A stretch of DNA of 64,000 nt from Streptomyces sp. D2-8 (GCF_023184515.1 NZ_JAAHBP010000003.1:806001-870000), one strand, 5' to 3'. Numbered from the stretch's first letter, positions 25,387-35,549 are shown. The notes: generated by a model not told the origin, from the letters alone. Numbers and translations are program-made.

Positions 25387-27141
25387 TCAGTCCGCGGTGG
25401 CGAGGAACTGCGTCGCGGCCAGCTCCGCGTAGAGCGGATCGGCCGTCACGAGCTCACGGTGCGTGCCGACGGCCCGGACCCGGCCCGCGTCCATCACCAC
25501 GATCCGGTCGGCCATCGTCACCGTGGACAGCCGGTGCGCCACGACGAGGACCGTGGTCGTACGGGCCACGTCCGCGACGGTGTCGCGCAGCGCCGCCTCG
25601 TTCACCGCGTCCAGCTGCGAGGTCGCCTCGTCGAGCAGCAGCAGCCGGGGGCGGCGCAGCAGCGCGCGGGCGATGGCGACGCGCTGCCGCTCACCGCCGG
25701 ACAGCTTGGTGCCGCGGTGCCCCACGAGCGTGTCGAGGCCGGCGGGCAGCCGGGAGACCAGACCGTCGAGACGGGTCGTCTTGAGCACCCGCGCGAGGGC
25801 GTCCTCGTCCGCCTCCGGATGGCCCAGCAGCAGGTTGTCCCGCAGGGAGCCCGACAGAACCGGCGCGTCCTGCTCCACATAGCCGATCGCGGCACGCAGC
25901 CGGGGCAGCTCCCAGTCGTTCAGGTCCCGGCCGTCCACCGTGATGACACCGGACTCGGGGTCGTAGAACCGCTCGATCAGCGAGAAGACGGTGGTCTTGC
26001 CGGCGCCGGACGGGCCGACGAACGCCGTCATGCCCTGGGCGGGCACGGTGAACGTCACCCCGTGGTGGACGTAGGGCAGGTCATCGGCGTAGCGGAAGCG
26101 GACGTCGTCGAAGGCAAGAGCGGCAGGCTGCGCGCCCGGGGAGGGCAGCGGCGCGGCCTCGGCGGCCGGTTCGGCGGGCAGGCGCAGCGCCTCCTCGATG
26201 CGGGTGAGGGCCGCGGCGCCCGTCTGGTACTGCGTGATGGCGCCGACGACCTGCTGTATCGGCGACATCAGGTAGAAGACGTAGAGCAGGAACGCCACCA
26301 GCGTGCCCACGTCGACCGCCCCGGTCGCGACCCGTGCGCCGCCCACGGCGAGCACCGTGATGAAGGCGATCTGCATGGCGAGCCCCGCCGTGTTGCCCGC
26401 GGCCGCCGACCACTTGGCGGCCCGCACGCTCTGCCGCCACGACTCCTGCGCCGCCTCGTGGAGCGTCCGCTCCTCCCGGTGCTCGGCCCCGGACGCCTTC
26501 ACCGTGCGCAGGGCGCCGAGGATCCGCTCCAGCGAGGCACCCATGACCCCCACCGCGGTCTGCGCCTCCCGGCTCGCCTTGTTGATGCGCGGCACGATCA
26601 CCCCGAGGACCACGCCCGCGCCCAGGATCACGGCCAGGGTGACTCCCAGCAGCACGGCGTCGACCAGGCCCATCATCACCACCGTGGCGACGAGCGTGAG
26701 CCCGCCCGTGCCCAGGCCGACCAGCGAGTCGGTGGTGACCGCGCGCAGCAGGGTGGTGTCGGAGGTGATGCGGGCCATCAGGTCCCCGGGTTCGCTGCGG
26801 TCCACGGCGGGGATCCGCAGCCGCAGCAGATACGACGACAGGGCGCGCCGCGCGCCGAGCACCACCGACTCGGCGGTGCGCGTCAGGACGTACGAACCCA
26901 GCGCGCCCACCGCGGCGTTGGCCACGACCAGGGCCGACATCGCCAGCAGGGCGCCGGTGATGGCCCGCTCGTGCGACAGATCGTCGATCAGGCCCCGCGC
27001 CACCAGCGGCAGCAGCAGCCCGGTCGCCCCGGTGACCAGCGAGAGCAGCGCCCCCGCGACGAGGGACCAGCGGTGCGGCCGGACGTATCCGAGGAGCTGC
27101 CGCCACGCGGGTGTGGCGGTCTCGGTCTCTGCGATGCTCAC
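25387..27141 (-). CDS. ABC exporter, fused permease-ATPase half-transporter
   Basis: 584 aa. Six-helix ABC_membrane domain (residues ~15-310; helices such as [20 protein letters not shown] and [19 protein letters not shown]). ATPase domain ~335-580 has Walker [10 protein letters not shown], signature LSGGERQRV, Walker [13 protein letters not shown] and H-loop VAHRLST. Works as a homodimer or with a partner; single gene here. MsbA/LmrA-type multidrug or lipid export likely, substrate unknown. Confidence 0.92.
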   Translation of the reverse strand: MSIAETETATPAWRQLLGYVRPHRWSLVAGALLSLVTGATGLLLPLVARGLIDDLSHERAITGALLAMSALVVANAAVGALGSYVLTRTAESVVLGARRALSSYLLRLRIPAVDRSEPGDLMARITSDTTLLRAVTTDSLVGLGTGGLTLVATVVMMGLVDAVLLGVTLAVILGAGVVLGVIVPRINKASREAQTAVGVMGASLERILGALRTVKASGAEHREERTLHEAAQESWRQSVRAAKWSAAAGNTAGLAMQIAFITVLAVGGARVATGAVDVGTLVAFLLYVFYLMSPIQQVVGAITQYQTGAAALTRIEEALRLPAEPAAEAAPLPSPGAQPAALAFDDVRFRYADDLPYVHHGVTFTVPAQGMTAFVGPSGAGKTTVFSLIERFYDPESGVITVDGRDLNDWELPRLRAAIGYVEQDAPVLSGSLRDNLLLGHPEADEDALARVLKTTRLDGLVSRLPAGLDTLVGHRGTKLSGGERQRVAIARALLRRPRLLLLDEATSQLDAVNEAALRDTVADVARTTTVLVVAHRLSTVTMADRIVVMDAGRVRAVGTHRELVTADPLYAELAATQFLATAD

Positions 27142-27301
27142 GGCGCTCCCTCGGCGTCGGCGGAGCGTTCAGGCTACGTCGGCGGCGACCCGCGCGGCCT
27201 GCCCTTTCGTGGAGAGGTGGGTGGCCGATCCGTGCGCCTTACCGATCAGTCGCGCGTAGGGTCGGAAGGGAACGGACCCGGCCGACGAAGGAGTCAGCAC
27301 C

Positions 27302-28390
27302 ATGGCCCAGGAAGTACGCGGCGTGATCGCCTCCGGCAAGGACGAGCCGGTGCGGATCGAGACGGTCGTGGTGCCCGACCCCGGCCCGGGCGAGGCCGTG
27401 GTGCAGGTGCAGGCCTGCGGGGTGTGTCACACCGACCTGCACTACAAGCAGGGCGGCATCAACGACGAGTTCCCGTTCCTGCTGGGCCACGAGGCCGCGG
27501 GCGTGGTCGAGGCGGTCGGCGCCGGCGTCACCGATGTCGAGCCCGGTGACTTCGTGATCCTCAACTGGCGTGCGGTGTGCGGGAAGTGCCGGGCCTGTCT
27601 GCGCGGGCGGCCCTGGTACTGCTTCGACACCCACAACGCGCAGCAGAAGATGACCCTCGCCTCGACCGGGCAGGAGCTGTCCCCGGCCCTCGGCATCGGC
27701 GCCTTCGCGGAGAAGACGCTCGTCGCGGCCGGGCAGTGCACCAAGGTCGACCCGGGCGTGGCCCCGCAGGTGGCCGGGCTGCTGGGCTGCGGTGTGATGG
27801 CCGGCATCGGCGCCGCGATCAACACCGGGAACGTCGGCCGGGGCGACTCGGTCGCCGTGATCGGCTGCGGCGGTGTCGGCGACGCGGCCATCGCCGGATC
27901 GCACCTGGCCGGAGCGGCGACGATCATCGCCGTCGACATCGACGACCGCAAGCTTCGGACCGCCCGGTCCATGGGCGCCACGCACACCGTCAACTCGCGC
28001 GAGAGCGACCCGGTCGAGGCGATCCGCGAGCTCACCGGCGGCTTCGGCGCCGACGTCGTCATCGAGGCCGTCGGCCGCCCGGAGACGTACAAGCAGGCCT
28101 TCTACGCTCGTGACCTCGCGGGCACGGTCGTCCTCGTCGGCGTCCCCACGCCCGAGATGAAGCTCGAACTGCCGCTGCTCGACGTCTTCGGCCGCGGCGG
28201 AGCACTGAAGTCGAGCTGGTACGGCGACTGCCTGCCCTCCCGGGACTTCCCCATGCTGATCGACCTGCATCTGCAGGGGCGTCTGGACCTCGGCGCGTTC
28301 GTCACCGAGACCATCCAGCTCGACGAGGTGGAGAAGGCGTTCGAGCGGATGCACCACGGCGACGTGCTGCGCTCGGTGGTGGTGCTGTGA
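27302..28390 (+). CDS. S-(hydroxymethyl)mycothiol dehydrogenase
   Basis: 362 aa class III-like zinc alcohol dehydrogenase. Catalytic zinc residues in [12 protein letters not shown] and [13 protein letters not shown]; structural-zinc cysteines in [18 protein letters not shown] motif [13 protein letters not shown]. The [13 protein letters not shown] segment is typical of the mycothiol-dependent formaldehyde dehydrogenase of actinomycetes. Oxidises the mycothiol-formaldehyde adduct to S-formylmycothiol. ATG 27302 follows GAAGGAG. Overlaps the downstream MBL gene, whose product probably completes the pathway. Confidence 0.93.
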   Translation: MAQEVRGVIASGKDEPVRIETVVVPDPGPGEAVVQVQACGVCHTDLHYKQGGINDEFPFLLGHEAAGVVEAVGAGVTDVEPGDFVILNWRAVCGKCRACLRGRPWYCFDTHNAQQKMTLASTGQELSPALGIGAFAEKTLVAAGQCTKVDPGVAPQVAGLLGCGVMAGIGAAINTGNVGRGDSVAVIGCGGVGDAAIAGSHLAGAATIIAVDIDDRKLRTARSMGATHTVNSRESDPVEAIRELTGGFGADVVIEAVGRPETYKQAFYARDLAGTVVLVGVPTPEMKLELPLLDVFGRGGALKSSWYGDCLPSRDFPMLIDLHLQGRLDLGAFVTETIQLDEVEKAFERMHHGDVLRSVVVL

Positions 28391-29019
28391 TGACGACGCG
28401 TATCGAACACCTCGTCACCTCCGGCCAGTTCAGCCTCGACGGCGGCACCTGGGACGTCGACAACAACGTGTGGATCGTCGGCGACGACCACGAGGCGATC
28501 GTCATCGACGCCGCCCACGACGCCGACGCCATCGCCGAGGCCGTCGGGGACCGCCGGCTCACGGCCATCGTGTGCACGCACGCCCACAACGACCACATCG
28601 ACGCCGCCCCCGCCCTCGCCGAGCGCACCGGCGCCACGATCTGGCTGCACCACGACGACCTGCCGCTGTGGAAGCAGACCCACCCGGACCGCGAGCCGGA
28701 CGCCTGGCTGGTCGACGGCCAGGTGATCGAGGCCGGCGGCGCCGACCTGCGGGTCCTGCACACCCCGGGGCACGCGCCCGGCGCGGTCTGCCTCTACGAC
28801 CCGGGGCTCGGCACCGTCTTCACCGGCGACACCCTCTTCCAGGGCGGCCCCGGCGCCACCGGCCGTTCCTTCTCGCACTTCCCGACGATCATCGACTCGA
28901 TCCGCGACCGGCTGCTGACCCTGCCGCCCGGGACGACGGTCCGCACCGGCCACGGCGACTCCACGACCATCGGCGCGGAGGCCCCGCAGCTCGAGGAATG
29001 GATCGCCCGGGGCCACTGA
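28390..29019 (+). CDS. MBL-fold hydrolase of the mycothiol formaldehyde pathway
   Basis: 209 aa metallo-beta-lactamase fold. HxHxDH at H64, H66, D68, H69 (THAHNDH), third His in HTPGHAPG, then TGDTLF and RTGHGDST. Its ATG shares the last base of the preceding stop (TGATG), a strong coupling signal. Glyoxalase-II-like members next to S-(hydroxymethyl)mycothiol dehydrogenase are thought to hydrolyse the mycothiol thioester to formate. The specific substrate is inferred from that pairing. Confidence 0.9.
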   Translation: MTTRIEHLVTSGQFSLDGGTWDVDNNVWIVGDDHEAIVIDAAHDADAIAEAVGDRRLTAIVCTHAHNDHIDAAPALAERTGATIWLHHDDLPLWKQTHPDREPDAWLVDGQVIEAGGADLRVLHTPGHAPGAVCLYDPGLGTVFTGDTLFQGGPGATGRSFSHFPTIIDSIRDRLLTLPPGTTVRTGHGDSTTIGAEAPQLEEWIARGH

Positions 29020-29108
29020 TCGCGCGTCGCCGGTAAAAGGCGACAGAAGGTGTCCGGCTTACCCGTCACGCTGAAGGCGACAGGCAGTCACACCACGGGA
29101 GGTCGGAC

Positions 29109-30023
29109 ATGTCAGCTTCGTTGCAGGGCAAGGTCGCACTGGTCGCCGGTGCGACCCGGGGAGCCGGGCGGGGGATCGCCGTGGAACTCGGCGCGTCCGG
29201 CGCCACGGTCTACGTCACCGGCCGCACCACCCGCGCCCGCCGCTCGGAGTACGACCGGCCCGAGACCATCGAGGACACCGCCGACCTGGTCACCGCGGCC
29301 GGCGGGCGGGGCGTCGCCGTCCCCACCGACCACCTGGACCGGGCGCAGGTGCGGGCGCTCGTGGACAGGATCGCGGACGAGCAGGGCCGCCTCGACGTCC
29401 TCGTCAACGACATCTGGGGCGGCGAGAAGCTCTTCGAGTGGGAGACCCCACTCTGGGAGCACGACCTCGACAACGGCCTGCGCCTGCTCAAGCTCGCCGT
29501 CGAGACACACGCCGTCACCAGCCACCACGCCCTGCCCCTGCTGCTGCGCAACCCCGGCGGCCTGGTCGTCGAGGTCACCGACGGCACCGCCGACTACAAC
29601 GGCGCGAACTACCGCACCAGCTTCTTCTACGACCTCGCCAAGACGTCCGTCCTGCGCATGGCCTTCTCCCTCGGCCACGAACTCGGCCCGCGCGGCGCCA
29701 CCGCGGTCGCCCTGACCCCGGGCTGGATGCGCTCGGAGATCATGCTGGACGCCTTCGGGGTACGGGAGGACAACTGGCGCGACGCCCTGGAGCGCGTCCC
29801 CCACTTCGCCATCTCGGAGACCCCGCACTACGTGGGCCGGGCCGTGGCCGCACTCGCCGCCGACCCGGATGTGTCCCGCTTCAACGGCACCTCCCTCTCC
29901 AGCGGCGGACTCGCACAGGTGTACGGCTTCACCGACCTCGACGGCAGCCGTCCGGACGCCTGGCGTTACCTGGTGGAGGTCCAGGACACGGGGAAGCCCG
30001 CGGACGTCACCGGATACCGGTGA
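29109..30023 (+). CDS. SDR-family oxidoreductase
   Basis: 304 aa classical short-chain dehydrogenase. Cofactor motif GATRGAGRGIAVELG, catalytic YDLAK, and an extended C-terminal segment (ISETPHYVGRAVAALAADPDV). The cofactor loop contains RTTRARRSEYDRPETIEDTA, seen in a subgroup longer than usual (~250 aa is typical). Substrate not determined. Lies 89 nt after the MBL gene; may be separately transcribed. Confidence 0.9.
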   Translation: MSASLQGKVALVAGATRGAGRGIAVELGASGATVYVTGRTTRARRSEYDRPETIEDTADLVTAAGGRGVAVPTDHLDRAQVRALVDRIADEQGRLDVLVNDIWGGEKLFEWETPLWEHDLDNGLRLLKLAVETHAVTSHHALPLLLRNPGGLVVEVTDGTADYNGANYRTSFFYDLAKTSVLRMAFSLGHELGPRGATAVALTPGWMRSEIMLDAFGVREDNWRDALERVPHFAISETPHYVGRAVAALAADPDVSRFNGTSLSSGGLAQVYGFTDLDGSRPDAWRYLVEVQDTGKPADVTGYR

Positions 30024-30179
30024 CGCGGCCGCCAGACGCTGTGCGCGGGCCCGTGCCCGCTCCATGAGGAATGTCACTGTTCCGTCCCAGCGCGCCCGAC
30101 CGCACAACCGGAACCGTTCTCCGTCCGTCTAGCTGGCAGACATCGCAGACCCGACTTTCGCGAAGGGGCATGACCAGCC

Positions 30180-30875
30180 ATGGGGGACGTACGCAGACGG
30201 AGCGCCGTCGCACTGGGGATCACCGGTCTGGTGGCACCGCTCACGCTCGCACTCGGCGCCACACCGGCCCAGGCCGCGAGCTGCACCACGCAGGCCGGCC
30301 CGTACCAGAAGAAGGTGGAGAAGTTCCTCGGCCGTCCGGTCGACGGCAAGCAGTCCGCCGCCGACTGCAAGGCCATCCGCGCCTTCCAGACCAAGCACGG
30401 CATCTCCCCGAACATCGGCTACGCCGGTCCCGTCACCTGGGGGGTGATGGACCTGATGCAGAAGCAGAAGGCCGTCGGGACGAACCCCAACAAGGACGGC
30501 AAGTGCCCGGTGAACAAGGGCCGGATCGCCTGCGTGAACCTGACGCTCCAGCTGAGCTGGATCCAGGACGGCAAGAAGCTCGTCTACGGCCCCGTCCCGG
30601 TCCGCACCGGCCGCGACGGGTACGAGACCCGCACCGGCCTGAAGAAGATCTACTGGCGCAACATCGACCACGTCTCGTCCATCTACGACGTGCCGATGCC
30701 CTACGCCCAGTTCTTCGACGGCGGCCAGGCCTTCCACTCGGTCGGCGTCAGCATGTGGAACCCGCCGGGATCGCACGGCTGCGTCAACATGACCAAGACC
30801 GACGCCAAGAAGTACTGGTCGCTGCTGAAGAAGGGCGACGACGTCTTCGTCTACGGCCGCAAGCCGGGCACCTGA
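30180..30875 (+). CDS. Secreted L,D-transpeptidase with peptidoglycan-binding domain
   Basis: 231 aa. Signal peptide to about residue 33 (cleavage after TPAQA). PG_binding_1-like repeat ~40-100 (AIRAFQTKHGISPNIGYAGPVTWGVM). YkuD catalytic domain ~115-228 with SVGVSMWNPPGSHGCVNMT: conserved His and nucleophilic Cys in SHGCVNM. Forms 3-3 crosslinks in peptidoglycan. Convergent with the Gfo/Idh/MocA gene, 31 nt apart. Confidence 0.92.
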   Translation: MGDVRRRSAVALGITGLVAPLTLALGATPAQAASCTTQAGPYQKKVEKFLGRPVDGKQSAADCKAIRAFQTKHGISPNIGYAGPVTWGVMDLMQKQKAVGTNPNKDGKCPVNKGRIACVNLTLQLSWIQDGKKLVYGPVPVRTGRDGYETRTGLKKIYWRNIDHVSSIYDVPMPYAQFFDGGQAFHSVGVSMWNPPGSHGCVNMTKTDAKKYWSLLKKGDDVFVYGRKPGT

Positions 30876-30906
30876 TCCCGGGCACCCGGCTCGCACCCGG
30901 CGTCCC

Positions 30907-32106
30907 CTACTGGGGCGCGTCCCCGAAGTCCGGGATCTCCAGCCTGACTCCGCCCTGCCGCGCGGACTCGTGCGCGATGATGCCAGGCAGGGTGTAGCGG
31001 GCGGCCACCCAGGCGTTCACCGAGGGCAGCGTGCGGTCGTTGACGGCGGTCACGAAGTCGTCCACCAGGAAGTGGTGGCTGCCCTCGTGGCCGTTGTGGA
31101 GGTGGTCGAACTCCCTCGGCAGCCGCGCACGGTCGTGCACGGGCGCCGATCCGGAGGTGAAGGCGGCCCGCAGCTCGGGCGCGATGTGCTGGAGCGAGGG
31201 GTCGTCGGGCGCCATGGTGGGCTTGGGCTCCAGCAGTTCGCTGATGTCCTTCACCCCCTGCTTGTCCTGCCACAGGGCGACCGTGGCGAGCTGCTCCATG
31301 CTGGCCTCGGTGCCGAAGAAGCGGAAGCGCGACTCCCGTATGTGTGAGGGGTAGCCGACCCGCCGGAACTCGTTCGTACGGAACGAGCCGCCGCCCGCCA
31401 CCTCGAAGAGCGCGGTGGCGTTGGAGACGTCGTTGCCGAACTGGCTGACGTCCTTGTCGAAGACGCCGTCGCCCCGGTCGTCGACGACACCGATCGCCGA
31501 CACGCTCACCGCGTGCGTCTTCCAGGCGCCCAGCACCCCGCCGACCGCGTGGGTCGGGTACAGCAGCGGGGGATAACTGGCGGTCGCCTTCCAGTTCTCG
31601 CCGCCGCTGTACTGGTAGGCCTCGTAGAACCCCAGATCCATGTCGTGGACGTAGTCGCCCTCGGCGTAGAAGAGCCGCCCGAAGGCGCCCTCGGCGATCT
31701 GGTTGCGGGCGTGGACCGTGGCCGGGTTGTACTCGCTGGTCTCGCCCATCATGTAGGTCAGCCCGGTGGCCTTGACCGCGTCGATGATCGCCGCGATCTC
31801 CTCCGTGCTGATCGCCATCGGGACGGCGGAGTACACGTGCTTGCCGGCGTTGAGTCCCTGGAGCACCAGCGGCCCGTGCGTCCAGCGCTGGGTGAAGATC
31901 GCGACGGCGTCGACGTCCTCCGACTCCAGCATGGCCTGGTACGACGGGAAGGTGCCCGCCAGTCCCTGGGCGGCGGCGAGCTGTGCGGCGCGCTCGGGCA
32001 GCAGGTCGGTGACGTAGACGTCGCTGACGCCGGGGTGGGCCTGGAACAGGGTGGCGAACTGGCCCGAGAACTGTCCGGCGCCGACGATGCCGATGGAGAA
32101 CGTCAT
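30907..32106 (-). CDS. Gfo/Idh/MocA-family oxidoreductase
   Basis: 399 aa. N-terminal Rossmann domain (FSIGIVGAGQFSGQFATL), YVTDLLPERAAQ, MLESEDVDAVAIFTQ, KHVYSAVPMAIS; C-terminal alpha/beta domain with FYEAYQYSGGENWK. NAD(P)-dependent sugar or inositol dehydrogenase type; the usual EKP motif is replaced by SAVPM. Last gene of the importer operon (29 nt after the binding protein), so it likely acts on the imported sugar. Confidence 0.9.
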   Translation of the reverse strand: MTFSIGIVGAGQFSGQFATLFQAHPGVSDVYVTDLLPERAAQLAAAQGLAGTFPSYQAMLESEDVDAVAIFTQRWTHGPLVLQGLNAGKHVYSAVPMAISTEEIAAIIDAVKATGLTYMMGETSEYNPATVHARNQIAEGAFGRLFYAEGDYVHDMDLGFYEAYQYSGGENWKATASYPPLLYPTHAVGGVLGAWKTHAVSVSAIGVVDDRGDGVFDKDVSQFGNDVSNATALFEVAGGGSFRTNEFRRVGYPSHIRESRFRFFGTEASMEQLATVALWQDKQGVKDISELLEPKPTMAPDDPSLQHIAPELRAAFTSGSAPVHDRARLPREFDHLHNGHEGSHHFLVDDFVTAVNDRTLPSVNAWVAARYTLPGIIAHESARQGGVRLEIPDFGDAPQ

Positions 32107-32134
32107 GGGGGCGTGCCCTTCACTGGTCGGGGGA

Positions 32135-33484
32135 TCACTGCGAGAGGATCAGGTTGATCTGTTCATTGGTCTGGTCGAGGCTGCTCACGGGCTTTCCGTT
32201 GCCGTAGATGTCCTCCATCGCGGGTGCCATCAGGGCCGTCATGTCCGCCGAGTAGTTGGCGATCGGGTAGGAGAAGGTCCGGAAGCGCTTCTTGTCGGCC
32301 ACGGGTTCGGTGAACGCCGAGACGTCGATGCCCTTCTTCCGGTACGCGGCGACGGCCGCCTCGGTCCCGGCGGGGGTGGCGGGGAAGACGACCCCGGACC
32401 CGCCGACGACCCTCTGGCACCGGTCCGAGGCCATGTAGGCCACCCACTTGCGGGCGCCCGCCTTGTTCTTGGAGGCCTTGGTGATGGAGTCGGCGAGGCC
32501 GTTCATCATCGTGGCGCGCTTGCCGGTCGGGCCGGCGGGTGTCAGGGCGGTCTTGATGTCCTTGCCCTTGAAGCCCGCGTACGTGGAGATCATCCAGGCC
32601 CCGTCGAAGGCGGTGGCCGCCTTGCCCGCCGCGACCTGGGTGTTCGCCTGGTTGGACTGGACGTTGTAGTCGGACAGCGGCGGCATGTAGCCCTTCTTCG
32701 CCAGGCCGAAGTACCACTGGACGACGGACTGGAAGGTCTTGCTGTCGTACTGGTACTTCGTGCCCCAGCGCGGCTTGTCGAGGTAGCTCCAGCCGGCGGA
32801 GGCCGCGAAGGTGCTCCACTGGGTCTGGCCGTCGCCGAACCCGCCGCCGCCCGTGGCCAGGCCGTAGACCTTGACGTTGTTCTTGTCGAAGCCCGGCTCG
32901 TCGCCCCGCTTGCCGTTCCTGTCGACGGTGAGACGGGCGATGGCCTTCTCGAAGGTGCCGCCGTCCTTCGGGTTCCAGGAGAGGGTGTTGAGCTGCCCGG
33001 CGGTGAGGCCCGCGTCCTTCGTCAGCTTCTCGTTGTAGAAGAGCGCGACCGTGTCCCAGTCCTTCGGAGCGCCGTAGCGGTGGCCGTCCTGGCCGACCCA
33101 GTTGGCGGCGAGACCCGGCTGGTAGTCGGAGTCCTCGATGCCGAGGTCGTCGAGCGGTTCGAGGACCTTCAGATCGGCGAACTGGCCGAAGTTCTGGATG
33201 TGGTCGGTGAACACGTCCGGCTGGGTGCCCGCGATGAACCCGGCGGTGAGCTTGGTCCAGTAGTCGCTCCAGCCCAGCTGCGTGATCTTCACCTTCAGCC
33301 CGGGGTTCTCCTTCTCGAAGCCCTTCGCACAGGCCTGGTAGGCGGGCAGTTGGTTGGCGTCCCACAGCCAGTACGTGACGGTGTTCGCGGACGATCCGGC
33401 GGCACCTCCCTGAGCGCATCCGCTGACCAGGGACAGCGCCAGCACTCCGGTCACCGCGACGAGCGGACGACGTCGAATTCGCAT
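32135..33484 (-). CDS. Sugar ABC transporter substrate-binding lipoprotein
   Basis: 449 aa. Lipobox LVSGC with lipid-modified Cys23, then a family-1 solute-binding fold (VTYWLWDANQLPAYQACAKGFEKE, WSDYWTKLTAGF, CQRVVGGSGVVFPATP). Binds a mono- or oligosaccharide outside the membrane and delivers it to the two permeases upstream. ATG 33484 taken; AAGGGGA is about five bases away. No ATPase gene is present, so the importer probably uses a shared MsiK-type ATPase. Confidence 0.92.
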   Translation of the reverse strand: MRIRRRPLVAVTGVLALSLVSGCAQGGAAGSSANTVTYWLWDANQLPAYQACAKGFEKENPGLKVKITQLGWSDYWTKLTAGFIAGTQPDVFTDHIQNFGQFADLKVLEPLDDLGIEDSDYQPGLAANWVGQDGHRYGAPKDWDTVALFYNEKLTKDAGLTAGQLNTLSWNPKDGGTFEKAIARLTVDRNGKRGDEPGFDKNNVKVYGLATGGGGFGDGQTQWSTFAASAGWSYLDKPRWGTKYQYDSKTFQSVVQWYFGLAKKGYMPPLSDYNVQSNQANTQVAAGKAATAFDGAWMISTYAGFKGKDIKTALTPAGPTGKRATMMNGLADSITKASKNKAGARKWVAYMASDRCQRVVGGSGVVFPATPAGTEAAVAAYRKKGIDVSAFTEPVADKKRFRTFSYPIANYSADMTALMAPAMEDIYGNGKPVSSLDQTNEQINLILSQ

Positions 33485-33494
33485 CACAGTCCCC

Positions 33495-34418
33495 TTACTT
33501 GATCCCGGTGAAGCCGATGAAGCTGACGATGCGGCGGGCGAAGCAGGCGAACAGCACCAGCATCGGCAGCGCGGCGATCAGCGTCGCGGCCATGAGCCCG
33601 GACCAGTCGACGCCGGTCTGCGGGGTCTGCGCCCGGAAGACCGCCAGCGCCACGGTCAGCACGCGGGAGCTGTCGCTGTAGGAGACCATCAGCGGCCAGA
33701 AGTAGTCGTTCCAGGAGGTGATGTACGTCAGCACGCCCAGCGTGATGATCGGCGTGGACGCCATCGGCAGCACCACCCGGAAGAAGATCTTGATCTTCCC
33801 GGCGCCGTCGAGCAGCGCGGCCTCCTCGACCTCCTTCGGGATGTTCATGAAGAACTGCCGCAGGAAGAACACCGCGAACGGCGTCATGAACATGGTGGGC
33901 AGTGCGATACCCAGGAGCGTGTCGATCAGGTGCAGTTGCTTGATCAGCACGAAGTTCGGCAGGAGCGTGAAGATGGCCGGCACCATCATCCCGGCCAGGA
34001 ACAGCCCGAACATCTTGTCCCGGCCCCGCCAGCGCAGTCGCGAGAAGGCGTACGCGGCCATCGCGGAGAAGAAGATCTGGCATCCGGTGATCAGGGTCGA
34101 CACCAGCACCGAGTTGAGCAGATAGCGCCAGAAGTCGAGCCCGCCGCCGGCTCCGCCCTGTTTGACGGCCTCCTCGGCCGACTGCATCCCCAGGGCCCGT
34201 TCGAAGCCGCTGGTGGTGAGGCCCACCGGCAGGGGGTTGGTGGGGTCGGCGTTCAGGCCCGCGTTGGTGGAGAGCGCGGTGCGCAGGATCCAGTAGAACG
34301 GCAGCAGGGTGATGAGGACGATCAGTCCCATCACGGTCCAGGCGGCGGCCCGCCCGAAGGGGAACCTGCGCCGGACCGGCCGCAGGGTCGTCGGCGTCGT
34401 TGTCGTCACGGCAGTCAT
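33495..34418 (-). CDS. Sugar ABC transporter permease (MalG type)
   Basis: 307 aa, six predicted membrane helices (AAWTVMGLIVLITLLPFYWIL first). EAA-loop EEAALLDGAGKIKIFFRVVLPM marks contact with the ATPase. Long extracellular loop after helix 1. Second permease of the importer; 18 nt after the first one and 10 nt before the binding-protein gene. Confidence 0.92.
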   Translation of the reverse strand: MTAVTTTTPTTLRPVRRRFPFGRAAAWTVMGLIVLITLLPFYWILRTALSTNAGLNADPTNPLPVGLTTSGFERALGMQSAEEAVKQGGAGGGLDFWRYLLNSVLVSTLITGCQIFFSAMAAYAFSRLRWRGRDKMFGLFLAGMMVPAIFTLLPNFVLIKQLHLIDTLLGIALPTMFMTPFAVFFLRQFFMNIPKEVEEAALLDGAGKIKIFFRVVLPMASTPIITLGVLTYITSWNDYFWPLMVSYSDSSRVLTVALAVFRAQTPQTGVDWSGLMAATLIAALPMLVLFACFARRIVSFIGFTGIK

Positions 34419-34436
34419 GGCGGTGTCTCCCTTCCG

Positions 34437-35402
34437 TCAGCCGAGGTCGGTCCGGCCGGCCCGGGTGAGCCGGTACTGGAGGACGGTGATCGCGCTCAGC
34501 ACGACCAGCAGGGCGACGGACATGGCCGAGGCGTAGCCGAACTGGAAGCGCCCGAAGGCCGAGCCGTAGATGTAGTACTGCAGGACGTTGGTCGCGTTGG
34601 CCGGACCGCCCGCGGTGGTCACGGCGACGGTGTCGAACACCTGGAACGATCCGATCACCGTCATGATCAGCACGACCGCGAGCACCGGCCGCAGCAGCGG
34701 CATGGTGATCCGCCAGAACATCCGCCACTCGCTCGCGCCGTCCACCCGGGCCGCCTCGTACATGTCGTTCGGGATGGCCTGCAGACCGGCGAACAGCAGC
34801 AGGGCGGTGTAACCCACGTGCCGCCACACATTGATGAGCGCGATCGTCGGGATCGCCCAGGTCTCGTCGGCGAGGAACGGGATGCGGTCCACGCCGAGGC
34901 CGCTGATGATCTCGTTGCCGATACCGAGCTGGGTGTCGAGGATCCAGAGCCAGACGAGACCGGCGACGACGTTCGACATCAGATACGGCGTCAGCACGAT
35001 GCCGCGCAGCATCGCCGACTGGGTCAGCCGCTGGAGCAGGACGGCCATGGCGAGCGCCGCGACCGTCTGGACGCCGATGTTGATGACGACGTACTCGACG
35101 GTGACCCACAGGGAGTCCCAGAAGATGGGGTCGTTGACCATGCGGACGTAGTTGTCCAGCCCCACCCACTCCGCCGGTGTCAGCAGGTTGAAGCGGGTGA
35201 AGCTCAGATAGATACCCCGGAGCGTCGGCCACAGCAGGAAGACCAGGAAGCCGAGCAGGGCCGGCGCGATGAAGAGCGCGGCCAGCCGCCCGTCCCCCCG
35301 GTCCTCGCCGGACACCCCCTGTCGCGTTCCGGTCCTGCTGCGGGCCTCCCGCGCGTCGCCCGTGGGCAGACGCGAAGGAGGACTGCTGGAGGCGATGGTC
35401 AT
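34437..35402 (-). CDS. Sugar ABC transporter permease (MalF type)
   Basis: 321 aa. N-terminal cytosolic extension of ~40 residues (Pro/Arg/Thr-rich), then six helices starting LAALFIAPALLGFLVFLLWP. EAA loop: EAARVDGASEWRMFWRITMPLL. First gene of the operon permease-permease-binding protein-oxidoreductase, an order with the binding protein third rather than first. A 13-bp motif shared with the ROK promoter lies 47 nt upstream. Confidence 0.92.
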   Translation of the reverse strand: MTIASSSPPSRLPTGDAREARSRTGTRQGVSGEDRGDGRLAALFIAPALLGFLVFLLWPTLRGIYLSFTRFNLLTPAEWVGLDNYVRMVNDPIFWDSLWVTVEYVVINIGVQTVAALAMAVLLQRLTQSAMLRGIVLTPYLMSNVVAGLVWLWILDTQLGIGNEIISGLGVDRIPFLADETWAIPTIALINVWRHVGYTALLLFAGLQAIPNDMYEAARVDGASEWRMFWRITMPLLRPVLAVVLIMTVIGSFQVFDTVAVTTAGGPANATNVLQYYIYGSAFGRFQFGYASAMSVALLVVLSAITVLQYRLTRAGRTDLG

Positions 35403-35448
35403 CGGGAGACTCCCTCGCTGCGGCGGCTCGTCCTCTGGCGGGATTTAC

Positions 35449-35461
35449 TTTTGGTGCGAAA
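35449..35461 (+). promoter_or_regulatory. Candidate ROK operator, copy 1
   Basis: TTTTGGTGCGAAA, 47 nt upstream of the importer's first gene on the - strand. Differs from copy 2 (TTTCAGTGCGAAA) at two positions; the shared core is TTTYRGTGCGAAA. The motif is AT-rich at both ends with TTTY/GAAA partial symmetry. Confidence 0.55.
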
Positions 35462-35533
35462 CAATTGCTGCGTCAAGAGGCCTGCAAACATCTTTTCTCA
35501 GAAGCCTTCATCGACATAGAGTGATCGTGTTGG

Positions 35534-35546
35534 TTTCAGTGCGAAA
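35534..35546 (+). promoter_or_regulatory. Candidate ROK operator, copy 2
   Basis: TTTCAGTGCGAAA lies directly before the ROK ATG at 35550 and exactly 85 nt from copy 1, close to eight helical turns. TTTC-N5-GAAA is palindromic. A regulator bound here would block its own start, and with copy 1 it could loop the divergent promoter. Confidence 0.55.
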
Positions 35547-35549
35547 AAA

